Below, piece after piece: positions 1 to 6,281 of a stretch of 15,870 nt of DNA (position 1 is its first letter; every line of letters starts with the position of its first letter). Origin of the DNA: an uncultured Johnsonella sp. (GTDB lineage Bacteria > Bacillota > Clostridia > Lachnospirales > Lachnospiraceae); assembly GCA_900766185.1 (NCBI GenBank), contig CAAFUL010000008.1, forward strand, positions 1 through 15,870. Direction: 5' to 3'. A program made the translations under genes and the position numbers. The notes beneath the pieces were generated by a model, which did no database searches, had not been told where the DNA came from, and worked only from the letters and a program-made list of their open reading frames with translations.

Positions 1-4
1 GTTT

Positions 5-130
5 CGCAGTCTGTACTAAGTTTGTCGAAACTTTATTAACAGTACTGCGAGTATGATTGAAATGGGGAGTGTTTCTGTTAACTATTGCTGCCTAATTGTT
101 TATGTTACTAACTCCCCGATAAACCATCAT
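5..130. other. Gene-free stretch with nested inverted repeats (possible structured RNA)
   Basis: No convincing gene lies in 1-135. Frame 3 is open from the window edge to a TGA at 54-56 and could be the tail of an upstream gene, but 17 codons prove nothing. The stretch is rich in complementary segments. 5-14 pairs with 39-49 with one bulged base, enclosing 18-23 paired with 28-33 around a GTCG loop. GGGGAGT at 64-70 pairs with ACTCCCC at 111-117 inside ATGAT 53-57 paired with ATCAT 126-130. An alternative pairing of 1-6 with 26-31 would compete with the first stem. It could be the 3' region of the minus-strand XRE transcript, an independent RNA, or the end of an element off the left edge. No T-run follows on either strand, so a simple terminator is unlikely. 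Confidence 0.3.
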
Positions 131-135
131 TTGTA

Positions 136-342
136 TTAAAAGTAAAATATCTCTTCAAATTTTTTATCAAGAGCGATACAAAGTACAAGTGCAAGTTTTG
201 CTGTAGGATTGAATTGCCCTGTTTCTATAGAGCTTATTGTGTTTCTGGATACTCCGACCATTTGAGCAAGTTCAGCTTGGGATAAGCCCTTTTCGGTTCG
301 TATTTCCTTAAGTTTGTTTTTTAAGACTAATTTTTCGTCCAT
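136..342 (-). CDS. XRE-family helix-turn-helix repressor, 68 aa
   Basis: Small DNA-binding regulator consisting of little more than one HTH_3 (Cro/C1-type) domain. The helix-turn-helix is visible from about residue 10 to 63. The core KGLSQAELAQMVGVSRNTIS (residues 18-37) has the canonical SQAELA helix and the recognition helix VSRNTIS, and the tail LDKKFEEIFYF is typical of this compact subgroup. The start at 342 has a GAGGT ribosome binding site. It sits 3 bases after the stop of the upstream membrane-protein gene, so the two are almost certainly co-transcribed and possibly translationally coupled. Regulators of this type are commonly encoded next to a small DUF6442-type membrane protein. 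The three palindromes in front of the operon make autoregulation the simplest inference. The target genes beyond its own operon are unknown. Confidence 0.9.
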   Translation of the reverse strand: MDEKLVLKNKLKEIRTEKGLSQAELAQMVGVSRNTISSIETGQFNPTAKLALVLCIALDKKFEEIFYF

Positions 343-345
343 TTT

Positions 346-666
346 CTACCTCACAAGTCTCATAATATAAAGCACCATACAAATAGCAGATAAAACAAGC
401 TGTATAGATCCGAAAATCAGTTCATGGATTTTTTTAAGTTTAGTATACTTGCTAAGAAGCATAGTGCCCGTCATGGCAAAGTATAAAGCTAATATACTTA
501 AGTTTACATGATCGGCAAAAAATGTTTCAAGAACAATTATAAGAGCACAAATAATGCTTCCGACAGCACAACTTCTTTGTCCGGCTTTTAAGAAAACCTC
601 TTTTTCCATTTCATCTTTATGTTTATTTTCCTGTCTGCTTTTTTCTAAAATTTCATCCTTATTCAT
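346..666 (-). CDS. DUF6442-like small membrane protein, 106 aa
   Basis: Recognised as resembling DUF6442 proteins, whose function is unknown. The charged N-terminus (MNKDEILEKSRQENK...) is followed by three predicted membrane helices at about residues 32-50, 55-72 and 82-102, and it ends in MRLVR. The frame stays open upstream to 843, but the ATG at 666 is chosen: AAGGAGG stands 6 bases before it, and the upstream extension would run through the promoter and operators. It is the first gene of the operon with the XRE repressor. Its role may be sensing or signalling at the membrane, or it may be a resident protein controlled by the repressor; the sequence does not decide. Family assignment is from memory of the N-terminal motif and the pairing with this type of XRE protein. 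Confidence 0.85.
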   Translation of the reverse strand: MNKDEILEKSRQENKHKDEMEKEVFLKAGQRSCAVGSIICALIIVLETFFADHVNLSILALYFAMTGTMLLSKYTKLKKIHELIFGSIQLVLSAICMVLYIMRLVR

Positions 667-685
667 AACTACCTCCTTACACTGT

Positions 686-762
686 GCCAAGTATACTTGT
701 CGTAATCTTATTATAATACTGCCAAGTATACTTGTCAATACTTTCTGTAAAGTGTACTTGTC
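686..762. promoter_or_regulatory. Three copies of a palindromic operator, CAAGTATACTTG
   Basis: Two perfect copies of the 12-bp palindrome CAAGTATACTTG lie at 688-699 and 723-734, both inside the same 16-base sequence (686-701 and 721-736), 35 bases apart. A third copy at 749-760 has two substitutions (AAAGTGTACTTG). The middle copy overlaps the -35 box and part of the spacer of the operon promoter. The first covers the expected transcription start. The third lies just upstream. This is the arrangement expected of an autoregulated repressor operon, and the adjacent XRE protein is the obvious candidate ligand (inference). Confidence 0.8.
710..738 (-). promoter_or_regulatory. Consensus sigma-A promoter of the DUF6442-XRE operon
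   Basis: On the minus strand TTGACA (738-733) and TATAAT (715-710) are separated by exactly 17 bases, a full match to the housekeeping consensus. The predicted start near 703 gives a leader of about 36 bases before the ATG at 666. Palindromic operators overlap both the -35 and start-site regions, so the promoter is probably strong when free and shut when the repressor is bound. Confidence 0.85.
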
Positions 763-792
763 AAAATCGTATAAGTATGCAAATGATATTCC

Positions 793-821
793 TTTACAGT
801 GCATAAGAAGCATTGTAAAAT
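793..821 (+). promoter_or_regulatory. Candidate promoter for the DUF4241 gene
   Basis: TTTACA (793-798) and TAAAAT (816-821) are 17 bases apart, each one mismatch from consensus. The predicted leader of about 97 bases holds a 7-bp hairpin, ATATCAA 837-843 with TTGATAT 854-860. The promoter is divergent from the XRE operon. The third operator copy lies 33 bases upstream of this -35 box, so cross-regulation is possible but not shown. Confidence 0.45.
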
Positions 822-924
822 AAGCTTTATAAAAAGATATCAATATACGAATTTTGATATGGAAAAACTTAAGAGGAAGAATTCTATTTTAGGCTATTAA
901 AACAGCAAAAAGGGAAGGTGTAGC

Positions 925-1641
925 ATGGAAATTACAAAGGATTGGCTTGAAAAGTATGAAAAGGTTAAAGATATTTTAGTATCACCGATAGACTTTGGTG
1001 AGTTATTTAATAAGAAGGAGATAGATGGGAAAGAGCTCTATCTGCTTAATATGGGAGAGGTAAACTTTCCAACAGGCAGTATACTGGTAAGAGATCCTTT
1101 AGTCTACCTTAAAAGAGAAGAGCAGCCGTATATGCAAAAAGTTCCTGTCGGAGTATTTCCGATAGATACCCTTGTGGTAAAGATAGAAGAAAATCATTAT
1201 AGGTATATCGCTACAAGGGTAAGGTTTTCAGATGAGAAAGCCCTAATATACAGAAATGCTTTAAAGGGTAATGAAAATCTTGAAGATGTAAATGAAAATT
1301 CATTTTTCGGTTTCTTTGTAGATGCAGGTCTTGCTACAATAGTGGACATCGAAACAAGGGACAAATACTGTGATTTTGAAGAAGAATGGTATAAAGCAAA
1401 TCCTGACGGCAATATCTATGATGATTTTTTCGCTGATGAATTTAAGAAAAGTTACGAAGTAAACCCCAAATTCCAAAGAGAAGCTGGAGATTGGATAAAC
1501 TTTGCACTACCAAATACGAACTTAAGCATACCTATGATACAAAGCGGATTCGGAGACGGAGAATATCCGGTATACTTCGGATATGATAAAGACGGGAAGG
1601 TGTGTGAAGTTGTGATAGAGTATATCTATGTGGGGAAGTAG
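925..1641 (+). CDS. DUF4241 domain protein, 238 aa
   Basis: Function unknown; family recognised from several motifs. The segment around residues 43-60 (MGEVNFPTGSILVRDPLVYL) is the N-terminal pattern of DUF4241. Residues 126-141 carry FFGFFVDAGLATIVD, and QSGFGDGEYPVYFGYD (206-221) is the C-terminal signature. No signal peptide or membrane segment is visible, so it is probably cytoplasmic. The start has GGGAAGG about 8 bases upstream. DUF4241 proteins often occur as accessory genes, some beside polymorphic-toxin immunity genes; no toxin is present here. It has its own candidate promoter and stands alone between the divergent XRE operon and the ribosomal genes. It ends in TAG, followed by an AT-only hairpin (1667-1687) without a T-run. 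Confidence 0.8.
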   Translation: MEITKDWLEKYEKVKDILVSPIDFGELFNKKEIDGKELYLLNMGEVNFPTGSILVRDPLVYLKREEQPYMQKVPVGVFPIDTLVVKIEENHYRYIATRVRFSDEKALIYRNALKGNENLEDVNENSFFGFFVDAGLATIVDIETRDKYCDFEEEWYKANPDGNIYDDFFADEFKKSYEVNPKFQREAGDWINFALPNTNLSIPMIQSGFGDGEYPVYFGYDKDGKVCEVVIEYIYVGK

Positions 1642-1666
1642 TGGGAGTATGAAACAAACATCAGCC

Positions 1667-1687
1667 TGATAAAATTTGAATTTATCA
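1667..1687 (+). terminator. Weak AT-rich hairpin after the DUF4241 gene
   Basis: TGATAAA (1667-1673) pairs with TTTATCA (1681-1687) around a 7-base loop, 25 bases after the stop codon. The stem is almost entirely A-T and no immediate T-run follows, so termination efficiency is doubtful. A second inverted repeat farther on pairs GGACTTT with AAAGTCC across about 1733-1771. Confidence 0.3.
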
Positions 1688-1785
1688 TATATAGTTTTTA
1701 CCATAAACAGGACATTTTTATTTGTGGTATAGTAGGACTTTATCATATATGGCTTATAATGTAGTAAAAGTCCAATTTTCTCAGC

Positions 1786-1814
1786 TTGACAGTTATCAGG
1801 CGAAATGTTATACT
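1786..1814 (+). promoter_or_regulatory. Sigma-A promoter of rplU-prp-rpmA
   Basis: TTGACA (1786-1791), a 17-base spacer and TATACT (1809-1814) match the housekeeping consensus with a single substitution. Transcription is predicted to begin near 1821, giving a leader of about 73 bases that contains the folded element at 1827-1867. Confidence 0.85.
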
Positions 1815-1826
1815 TACGCAGTATGC

Positions 1827-1867
1827 CGCTCAATTAGGTTTTAAGCATTTATGCACCAAAATTGGCG
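1827..1867 (+). promoter_or_regulatory. Structured rplU leader (L21-leader-like)
   Basis: Within the leader, CGC 1827-1829 plus CAATT 1831-1835 pair with AATTG 1860-1864 plus GCG 1865-1867, leaving T1830 bulged. Inside, GGT 1837-1839 pairs with ACC 1855-1857, and GCAT 1845-1848 pairs with ATGC 1851-1854. The fold begins a few bases after the predicted start and ends 14 bases before the AGGAGGA ribosome binding site. Firmicutes are known to carry autoregulatory leaders before L21 genes. The position and nested fold fit that class, but I have not matched it to the family's covariance model. Confidence 0.6.
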
Positions 1868-1893
1868 AGTAATGATAAGAAGGAGGACCCAAG

Positions 1894-2202
1894 ATGTACG
1901 CAATTATTGCAAGCGGCGGTAAGCAATATAAGGTAGAAGAGGGCGATATCATTAGAGTAGAGAAGTTAGGACTTGAGGCAGGTACAAGCTATAAGTTTGA
2001 GTCTGTGCTTGCACTTAATAATGATAGTCTTGTAATAGGAACACCTACAGTTGCCGGAGCTAATGTAGAAGCTGAAGTTATCAGAGAAGCTAAGGCTAAG
2101 AAGGTAGTAGTGTATAAGTATAAGAGAAAAACAGGCTACCACAAGAAAAACGGACATAGACAGCAATTTACAGAGTTAAAGATTACCAAGATCAATGCTT
2201 AA
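1894..2202 (+). CDS. rplU: 50S ribosomal protein L21
   Basis: Large-subunit protein L21, which binds 23S rRNA. The length of 102 residues is normal. The opening MYAIIASGGKQYKVEEGD is the hallmark of the family and the basic C-terminal part, KRKTGYHKKNGHRQQFT (about residues 78-94), is the conserved rRNA-binding region. A strong AAGGAGGA ribosome binding site precedes the ATG. It is first in rplU-prp-rpmA, with prp starting 3 bases after its stop, so the mRNA is polycistronic. Expression is probably set by the promoter at 1786 and the structured leader. Confidence 0.98.
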   Translation: MYAIIASGGKQYKVEEGDIIRVEKLGLEAGTSYKFESVLALNNDSLVIGTPTVAGANVEAEVIREAKAKKVVVYKYKRKTGYHKKNGHRQQFTELKITKINA

Positions 2203-2205
2203 TTC

Positions 2206-2532
2206 ATGATCAAGGTGGTTTTGACAACAAAAGAAGATGTAGTCTTTTACAAGCTTAAAGCAACAGGTCATGCAGGTTTTGCCAAGGCGGGATCTGACAT
2301 AGTATGTGCCGCATTTTCGGCACTTACAATCAATTTCGTTAATTCAGTTGAAACATATACCAAGGATAAGATAAAGTATGACTCAAATGACGGATTTATA
2401 GAATTTGAATTTGTTGAAGGAATAAGTCCTGAGTCAAGTTTGCTTAGCAAATCATACTTACTCGGTATAAAGGAGCTTGAGAAAGAGTACGGCAATCGTT
2501 ACATTAAAATACAATCGAAGGAGGTAAAATGA
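2206..2532 (+). CDS. prp: Ribosomal-processing cysteine protease Prp
   Basis: Cysteine protease (YsxB family) that trims the N-terminal extension of L27 before it is built into the ribosome. The length of 108 residues is typical. The expected catalytic pair is present: His22 in GHAGFA and Cys34 in SDIVCAAFSAL, at the spacing known for the family. It starts 3 bases after the rplU stop with no strong ribosome binding site of its own, which suggests coupling to rplU translation. Its stop is 1 base before the rpmA start. The substrate follows immediately: L27 here carries the cleavable extension. Confidence 0.96.
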   Translation: MIKVVLTTKEDVVFYKLKATGHAGFAKAGSDIVCAAFSALTINFVNSVETYTKDKIKYDSNDGFIEFEFVEGISPESSLLSKSYLLGIKELEKEYGNRYIKIQSKEVK

Positions 2533-2533
2533 T

Positions 2534-2824
2534 ATGTTAAAGATGAACCTTCAATTATTTGCTCATAAAAAGGGAGTCGGATCTACAAAGAACGGTCGTG
2601 ATTCCGAGTCTAAGAGATTAGGTGCTAAGAGAGCAGATGGACAGTTTGTTTTAGCCGGTAATATTCTTTACAGACAGCGTGGTACTAAGATACATCCGGG
2701 ACACAATGTAGGTCGTGGCGGTGATGATACATTATTCGCTACAGTAGACGGAGTAGTGCGTTTTGAGAGAAAAGGCAGAGACAAGAAGCAGGTTTCTGTA
2801 TACCCTAGGGTTGCTAATCAATAA
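2534..2824 (+). CDS. rpmA: 50S ribosomal protein L27 with cleavable N-terminal extension
   Basis: L27 lies close to the peptidyl-transferase centre, and its mature N-terminus contacts tRNA ends. The 96-residue precursor begins MLKMNLQLFAHKKGVGST. By analogy with other Firmicutes, Prp cuts between Phe9 and Ala10, leaving the functional AHKKG end. The rest (STKNGRDSESKRLGAKRADG, and TLFATVDGVVRFERKGRDKK toward the end) is standard. AAGGAGGT lies 8 bases before the start. It is last in the operon, followed by a double-hairpin terminator. Leu8 replaces the Phe found at this position in many relatives (LQFF), a conservative difference. Confidence 0.98.
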   Translation: MLKMNLQLFAHKKGVGSTKNGRDSESKRLGAKRADGQFVLAGNILYRQRGTKIHPGHNVGRGGDDTLFATVDGVVRFERKGRDKKQVSVYPRVANQ

Positions 2825-2837
2825 TATCGTTTAAAAG

Positions 2838-2910
2838 AGGGCTGTTGCATACAGAGCTTACAGACAGGAAGTCCTGTCTAAAGTTTTATTGTGCGACAGC
2901 CCTTATTTCT
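2838..2910 (+). terminator. Double-hairpin terminator after rpmA
   Basis: AGGGCTGTTGCA (2838-2849) pairs with TGCGACAGCCCT (2892-2903), 12 bp with one T-G wobble. Inside it a second perfect stem, AGACAGGA with TCCTGTCT, closes on a 2-base loop. TTATTTCTT follows. The wobble would be an A-C mismatch on the other strand, so the RNA is made from the plus strand. It should end the rplU-prp-rpmA message and separate it from obgE. Confidence 0.75.
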
Positions 2911-2964
2911 TAATTAAAGATCTATGTGAATATTATCATAATAGAATCAAAACGCTTAGATTTG

Positions 2965-3019
2965 TGTAGATGTAAGCCGATAATATAAGCCTTATACAGT
3001 ATAGGATAAAAAATCTACA
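2965..3019 (+). other. Possible structured leader before obgE
   Basis: TGTAGAT (2965-2971) pairs perfectly with ATCTACA (3013-3019). Between them CCTtATA (2990-2996) pairs with TATAGG (3000-3005) around a CAG loop with one bulged T. GGGTTTTTATT follows the closing strand, which resembles an attenuator or terminator tail. A weak promoter (TTGTGT 2963-2968, TATAAG 2985-2990, 16-base spacer) would overlap this structure, so either the promoter or the leader reading could be right. Confidence 0.3.
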
Positions 3020-3086
3020 GGGTTTTTATTATCAAAATGTGTATCTAATAATAGAATTGATCAGTGTTTTAGAAAGATAGGTATAT

Positions 3087-4358
3087 ATGTTTGCGGATAG
3101 TGCAAAAATTTTTATAAAGTCAGGCAAGGGCGGAGACGGTCATGTAAGTTTCAGAAGAGAGCTTTATGTTCCGGCAGGCGGTCCTGACGGCGGAGACGGC
3201 GGTAAGGGCGGAGATATAATATTTGAAGTGGATAAGGGGCTTAATACCCTGTCGGACTTCAGACATATAAGAAAGTATATAGCTAAAGACGGAGAAAATG
3301 GCAGTAAAAGAAAGTGTAAGGGTAAGGATGCCGATAACCTTATTATCAAAGTGCCTGAGGGAACTATTATAAGGGATTTTGAAACCGATAAGGTAATAGC
3401 CGATATGTCCGGAGATAATCAAAGAGAAACCATACTTAGAGGCGGTAGAGGCGGTCTTGGCAATATGAACTTTGCTACAGCTACCATGCAGGTGCCTAAG
3501 TATGCAAAGCCCGGACAGGATGGCAAGGAAATGTATGTAAGGCTGGAGCTTAAGGTAATAGCTGATGTGGGATTGGTAGGCTTTCCTAATGTAGGTAAAT
3601 CAACTCTTATATCAAGGGTGAGCAATGCAAGACCTAAAATTGCCAATTATCATTTTACGACATTAAATCCGCATCTGGGAGTGGTAGACTTACCTGATGG
3701 AGACGGTTTTGTTATGGCTGATATTCCGGGACTTATAGAAGGTGCGGCTAAAGGCGTAGGTTTAGGTCATGCCTTCCTTAGGCATATAGAAAGAACCAAA
3801 GTGCTTCTCAATGTAGTAGATGTGGCTTCTATAGAGGGTAGAGATCCGGTAGAAGATATTAATGTTATACAGCAGGAGTTAAAGTCTTATAATCCGGAGC
3901 TTATTTCCAGAAAGCAGCTTATAGCGGCAAATAAAATAGACAGTTTGACGGATGATACGGCTATAGAGAGGCTAAAAGAGGCTTTTGAGCCGGAAATGAA
4001 AGTATACCCCATATCATCAGTTACCGGACAGGGTATAAATGAACTGATCTATGCTATAAGTGATATACTTAAAACTATAGACCGAAGTGTGAAAATATAT
4101 GAGAAAGAATTTGAAGTGGATTACAGCGATACCAAGGATCTTCCATATACCATAGAGATAGTGGACGGAGTATATGTTGTAGAAGGACCTCGTATAGAAA
4201 AAATGTTCGGCTATACCAATCTTGAGTCTGAAAAGGGCTTTGACTTTTTCCAAAAGTTCCTAAAGACCTCCGGAATTTTAGATGAGCTTGAGAAAATGGG
4301 TATACAGGACAAAGATACAGTCAGAATGTACGGATATGAATTTGATTATTATAAATAA
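3087..4358 (+). CDS. obgE: GTPase Obg/CgtA, 50S assembly factor
   Basis: Essential GTPase acting in late 50S assembly and the stringent response. All three family domains are visible in 423 residues. The Gly-rich Obg fold spans about 1-158 (KSGKGGDGHVSFRRE, GGPDGGDGGKGGD). The GTPase domain runs about 159-330, with P-loop GFPNVGKST at 165-173, DIPG at 212-215, NKID at 282-285 and SSVTGQG at 310-316. A C-terminal OCT domain occupies about 345-423. The TTTLNPHLG switch I region is intact. The ribosome binding site before the ATG is weak (ATAGGT), and the upstream spacer carries a possible structured leader. The next gene, yhbY, starts 22 bases after the stop, so obgE probably heads an operon through rsfS. 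Confidence 0.98.
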   Translation: MFADSAKIFIKSGKGGDGHVSFRRELYVPAGGPDGGDGGKGGDIIFEVDKGLNTLSDFRHIRKYIAKDGENGSKRKCKGKDADNLIIKVPEGTIIRDFETDKVIADMSGDNQRETILRGGRGGLGNMNFATATMQVPKYAKPGQDGKEMYVRLELKVIADVGLVGFPNVGKSTLISRVSNARPKIANYHFTTLNPHLGVVDLPDGDGFVMADIPGLIEGAAKGVGLGHAFLRHIERTKVLLNVVDVASIEGRDPVEDINVIQQELKSYNPELISRKQLIAANKIDSLTDDTAIERLKEAFEPEMKVYPISSVTGQGINELIYAISDILKTIDRSVKIYEKEFEVDYSDTKDLPYTIEIVDGVYVVEGPRIEKMFGYTNLESEKGFDFFQKFLKTSGILDELEKMGIQDKDTVRMYGYEFDYYK

Positions 4359-4380
4359 ATTAAAAGGCAGGTATTAGTTT

Positions 4381-4686
4381 ATGACCAGCAAACAAAGAAG
4401 CTACTTAAAAAGTCTTGCCATGTCTTTAGACCCTATATTTCATATAGGTAAGGCATCTTTGACTGATGAAATAGTGGATGCTCTTAAAGAGGCACTTGAG
4501 GCAAGAGAACTTATTAAGATAGCCGTATTAAAGAATTGTACGGATGATATAAAGGAAATCGCAAATGCTATAGCCGAGCATACGGATTCGGAGCTTGTGC
4601 AAATAATAGGTAAAAAAATAGTTATATATAAAGAAGCCTACGAGCCTGAAAAAAGAAAAATAAAGCTTCCGAAGGCTAAAGCATAA
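4381..4686 (+). CDS. yhbY: YhbY-family RNA-binding protein (CRM domain)
   Basis: Single-domain RNA-binding protein associated with pre-50S particles. The CRM fold fills the 101 residues: MTSKQRSYLKSLA at the N-terminus, the RNA-binding GxxG loop as HIGKASLT (about 21-28), then KEALEARELIKIAVLKN and the closing IGKKIVIYKEA strand. The tail is lysine-rich. The ribosome binding site GGCAGGT is moderate. It lies between obgE and nadD, the usual Firmicute order, with only 2 bases to the nadD ATG. A role in ribosome assembly fits both family and neighbours. Confidence 0.93.
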   Translation: MTSKQRSYLKSLAMSLDPIFHIGKASLTDEIVDALKEALEARELIKIAVLKNCTDDIKEIANAIAEHTDSELVQIIGKKIVIYKEAYEPEKRKIKLPKAKA

Positions 4687-4688
4687 GT

Positions 4689-5306
4689 ATGGAAGAGATA
4701 GGTATATTTGGGGGTACCTTCAATCCCGTACATAAGGCACATATTAATCTGGCGGTCGAAGCGAAGGAAGAATTTGACCTTGATGAAGTGTGGTTTATGC
4801 CGACACTTAAATCACCTCATAAGGACAATAAGTATATAACGGATATAAGTACACGCATGGACATGATAAAACTTGCACTTGAGGGTTATGAATACCTTAG
4901 GTGTTCCGACTTTGAACTGCGTATATCAAGTGAAATAGATAAAAATTATACATATTATACTTTGCAAAGACTAAAACAGTTTTATAGAGATATAAATTTA
5001 TATTTTATTATAGGTGCAGACTCATTGTATGAGATAGAAAGCTGGAAAAATCCGGATATTATAATGAGTTTGTCAACGCTTTTGGTAGCAGGAAGAGAGT
5101 ATGAGAATAAGAGCTTAAGTATGGAAAGTATGGCAGGTAAATTAAGAAGTAAATATTCTGCCGATATCAGATTCATAGACTTTAAGGAAATGGATATATC
5201 TTCTCATACTATTAGAGAAATGGTAGCAAATAATGAAGATGCAAGTGAATATTTGCCGCAAAAGGTGTATAATTACATAAAGGAAAATAACTTATATAAA
5301 AACTAA
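4689..5306 (+). CDS. nadD: Nicotinate-nucleotide adenylyltransferase
   Basis: Transfers AMP from ATP to nicotinate mononucleotide, forming deamido-NAD, in NAD synthesis. The nucleotidyltransferase signature GGTFNPVHKAH (residues 8-18) supplies the (H/T)xGH-type motif, here with Ala in place of the usual Gly: HKAH instead of HxGH. That variant is also seen in other Firmicute NadD proteins as far as I recall. IIGADS (107-112) and ISSHTIR (170-176) are the expected later motifs. The length of 205 residues is normal. The ATG is 2 bases after the yhbY stop, so translation is likely coupled. yqeK follows, as is usual for this operon. Confidence 0.96.
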   Translation: MEEIGIFGGTFNPVHKAHINLAVEAKEEFDLDEVWFMPTLKSPHKDNKYITDISTRMDMIKLALEGYEYLRCSDFELRISSEIDKNYTYYTLQRLKQFYRDINLYFIIGADSLYEIESWKNPDIIMSLSTLLVAGREYENKSLSMESMAGKLRSKYSADIRFIDFKEMDISSHTIREMVANNEDASEYLPQKVYNYIKENNLYKN

Positions 5307-5362
5307 GTATTTGTAAAAGACTATCTTTGGGAATTATCAAAGCTTTTGAAAGGATAGAAGAA

Positions 5363-5947
5363 ATGGACAGAGAATATATAGCGGCTATAAAAGATAAATT
5401 ATCAACTCAACTACCTAAAAAAAGGTATGAGCACAGTCTGGGAGTATCCTATATATCCTCCGCTTTAGCTATGAGGTACGGTGCGGATATATATAAGGCT
5501 GAGCTTGCAGGTATATTGCATGACTGTGCAAAGGCATACAGCACTAAAGAGCTTATAGTACTGTGCAAGGAAGCCGGTATAGAGCTTTTAGAGGATGAAC
5601 TTAAATCACCCGGTATATTACATGCAATATATGGTAAACATCTGGCAAAGAAAGCGTATCTTATGGAAGATGAAGAGGTACTTTCAGCAATCAGATGGCA
5701 TACTACAGGTAAGGCTGATATGAGTATTTTGGATAAGATCGTCTATATAGCCGACTATATAGAACCGAATAGAAAGAAGCTTGAAAAGCTTGACAGTATA
5801 AGAAGACTTGCATTTGAGGATATAGACAAAGCCTTATATGAGATAATAAAGTCTACCATAGAGTATTTGGATAAGGAAAATATGTATGTAAACAGTATGA
5901 GTTTAGCCTGTTATAATTGGCTTAAAGAGAAAGGGTCAGGGTATTAA
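5363..5947 (+). CDS. yqeK: YqeK, HD-domain Ap4A hydrolase
   Basis: Predicted symmetrical diadenosine tetraphosphate hydrolase giving two ADP. The HD metal site is clear: His24 in YEHSLGVS, His53-Asp54 in GILHDCAK, a further His in LHAIYGKH, the RWHTTG stretch, and an Asp in YIADYIEPNR. The frame opens upstream at a TTG at 5327, but the ATG at 5363 is preferred because AAAGGA stands about 8 bases before it and 194 residues is close to the family norm. It lies between nadD and rsfS, its standard position. The rsfS ATG comes 1 base after its stop. Confidence 0.94.
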   Translation: MDREYIAAIKDKLSTQLPKKRYEHSLGVSYISSALAMRYGADIYKAELAGILHDCAKAYSTKELIVLCKEAGIELLEDELKSPGILHAIYGKHLAKKAYLMEDEEVLSAIRWHTTGKADMSILDKIVYIADYIEPNRKKLEKLDSIRRLAFEDIDKALYEIIKSTIEYLDKENMYVNSMSLACYNWLKEKGSGY

Positions 5948-5948
5948 G

Positions 5949-6281
5949 ATGAAAGCAATGTTAAAACGAATAGTCGATATTATAGAAGATAAAAAGGGTG
6001 AGCAGACGGTAGTGCTTGATATAAGTGAGATATCAAGTCTGGCGGATTTTTTTGTAATAAGCAGTGCTAATAATATTAACCAATTACAGGCGATATCTGA
6101 TGACTTACAAGACATACTTGAAAAAGAAGGCTTGGAAATACGCAAGGTTGAAGGTGCGAAGAATTCCACATGGATACTTCTTGACTGTTCCGATATTGTA
6201 ATACATTTATTTACCAAAGAGGATAGAATATTTTATAATCTGGAAAGAATTTGGGCGGATGCCAAGCAGGTAGAGTTATAA
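5949..6281 (+). CDS. rsfS: Ribosomal silencing factor RsfS
   Basis: Binds L14 on the 50S subunit and blocks subunit joining when nutrients are short. The 110-residue protein fits the family throughout: VVLDISEISSLADFFVIS near the N-terminus, NNINQLQAISDDL, a middle GLEIRKVEGAKNSTWILLD, and the closing DIVIHLFTKEDRIFYNLERIW with ADAKQVEL. The ATG is 1 base after the yqeK stop, and AAAGGG inside the end of yqeK serves as its ribosome binding site. It is the last gene of the block. In many relatives a LytR/CpsA/Psr gene sits between yqeK and rsfS; none is present here. Confidence 0.97.
   Translation: MKAMLKRIVDIIEDKKGEQTVVLDISEISSLADFFVISSANNINQLQAISDDLQDILEKEGLEIRKVEGAKNSTWILLDCSDIVIHLFTKEDRIFYNLERIWADAKQVEL

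Noticed and set aside
60..120. tmRNA-like text (TGCTGCCTAAT) near the left edge
   Set aside because: No tRNA-like domain, no TTCGAxTC T-arm and no tag reading frame around it; the similarity is a few bases only.
686..762. The three repeats as a short CRISPR array
   Set aside because: Repeats are 12-16 bases, self-complementary and positioned on a promoter, with unequal short gaps and no cas gene; operators explain them.
554..823. 89-codon open frame on the plus strand
   Set aside because: It is opposite the DUF6442-like gene and its promoter/operators, has low-complexity composition and no ribosome binding site.
1522..1833. 103-codon open frame on the minus strand before rplU
   Set aside because: It overlaps the DUF4241 gene end and the rplU promoter, and its product has no recognisable feature.
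5327..5362. Upstream TTG start for yqeK
   Set aside because: No ribosome binding site precedes it, while the ATG at 5363 has AAAGGA at the right distance and gives the normal family length.
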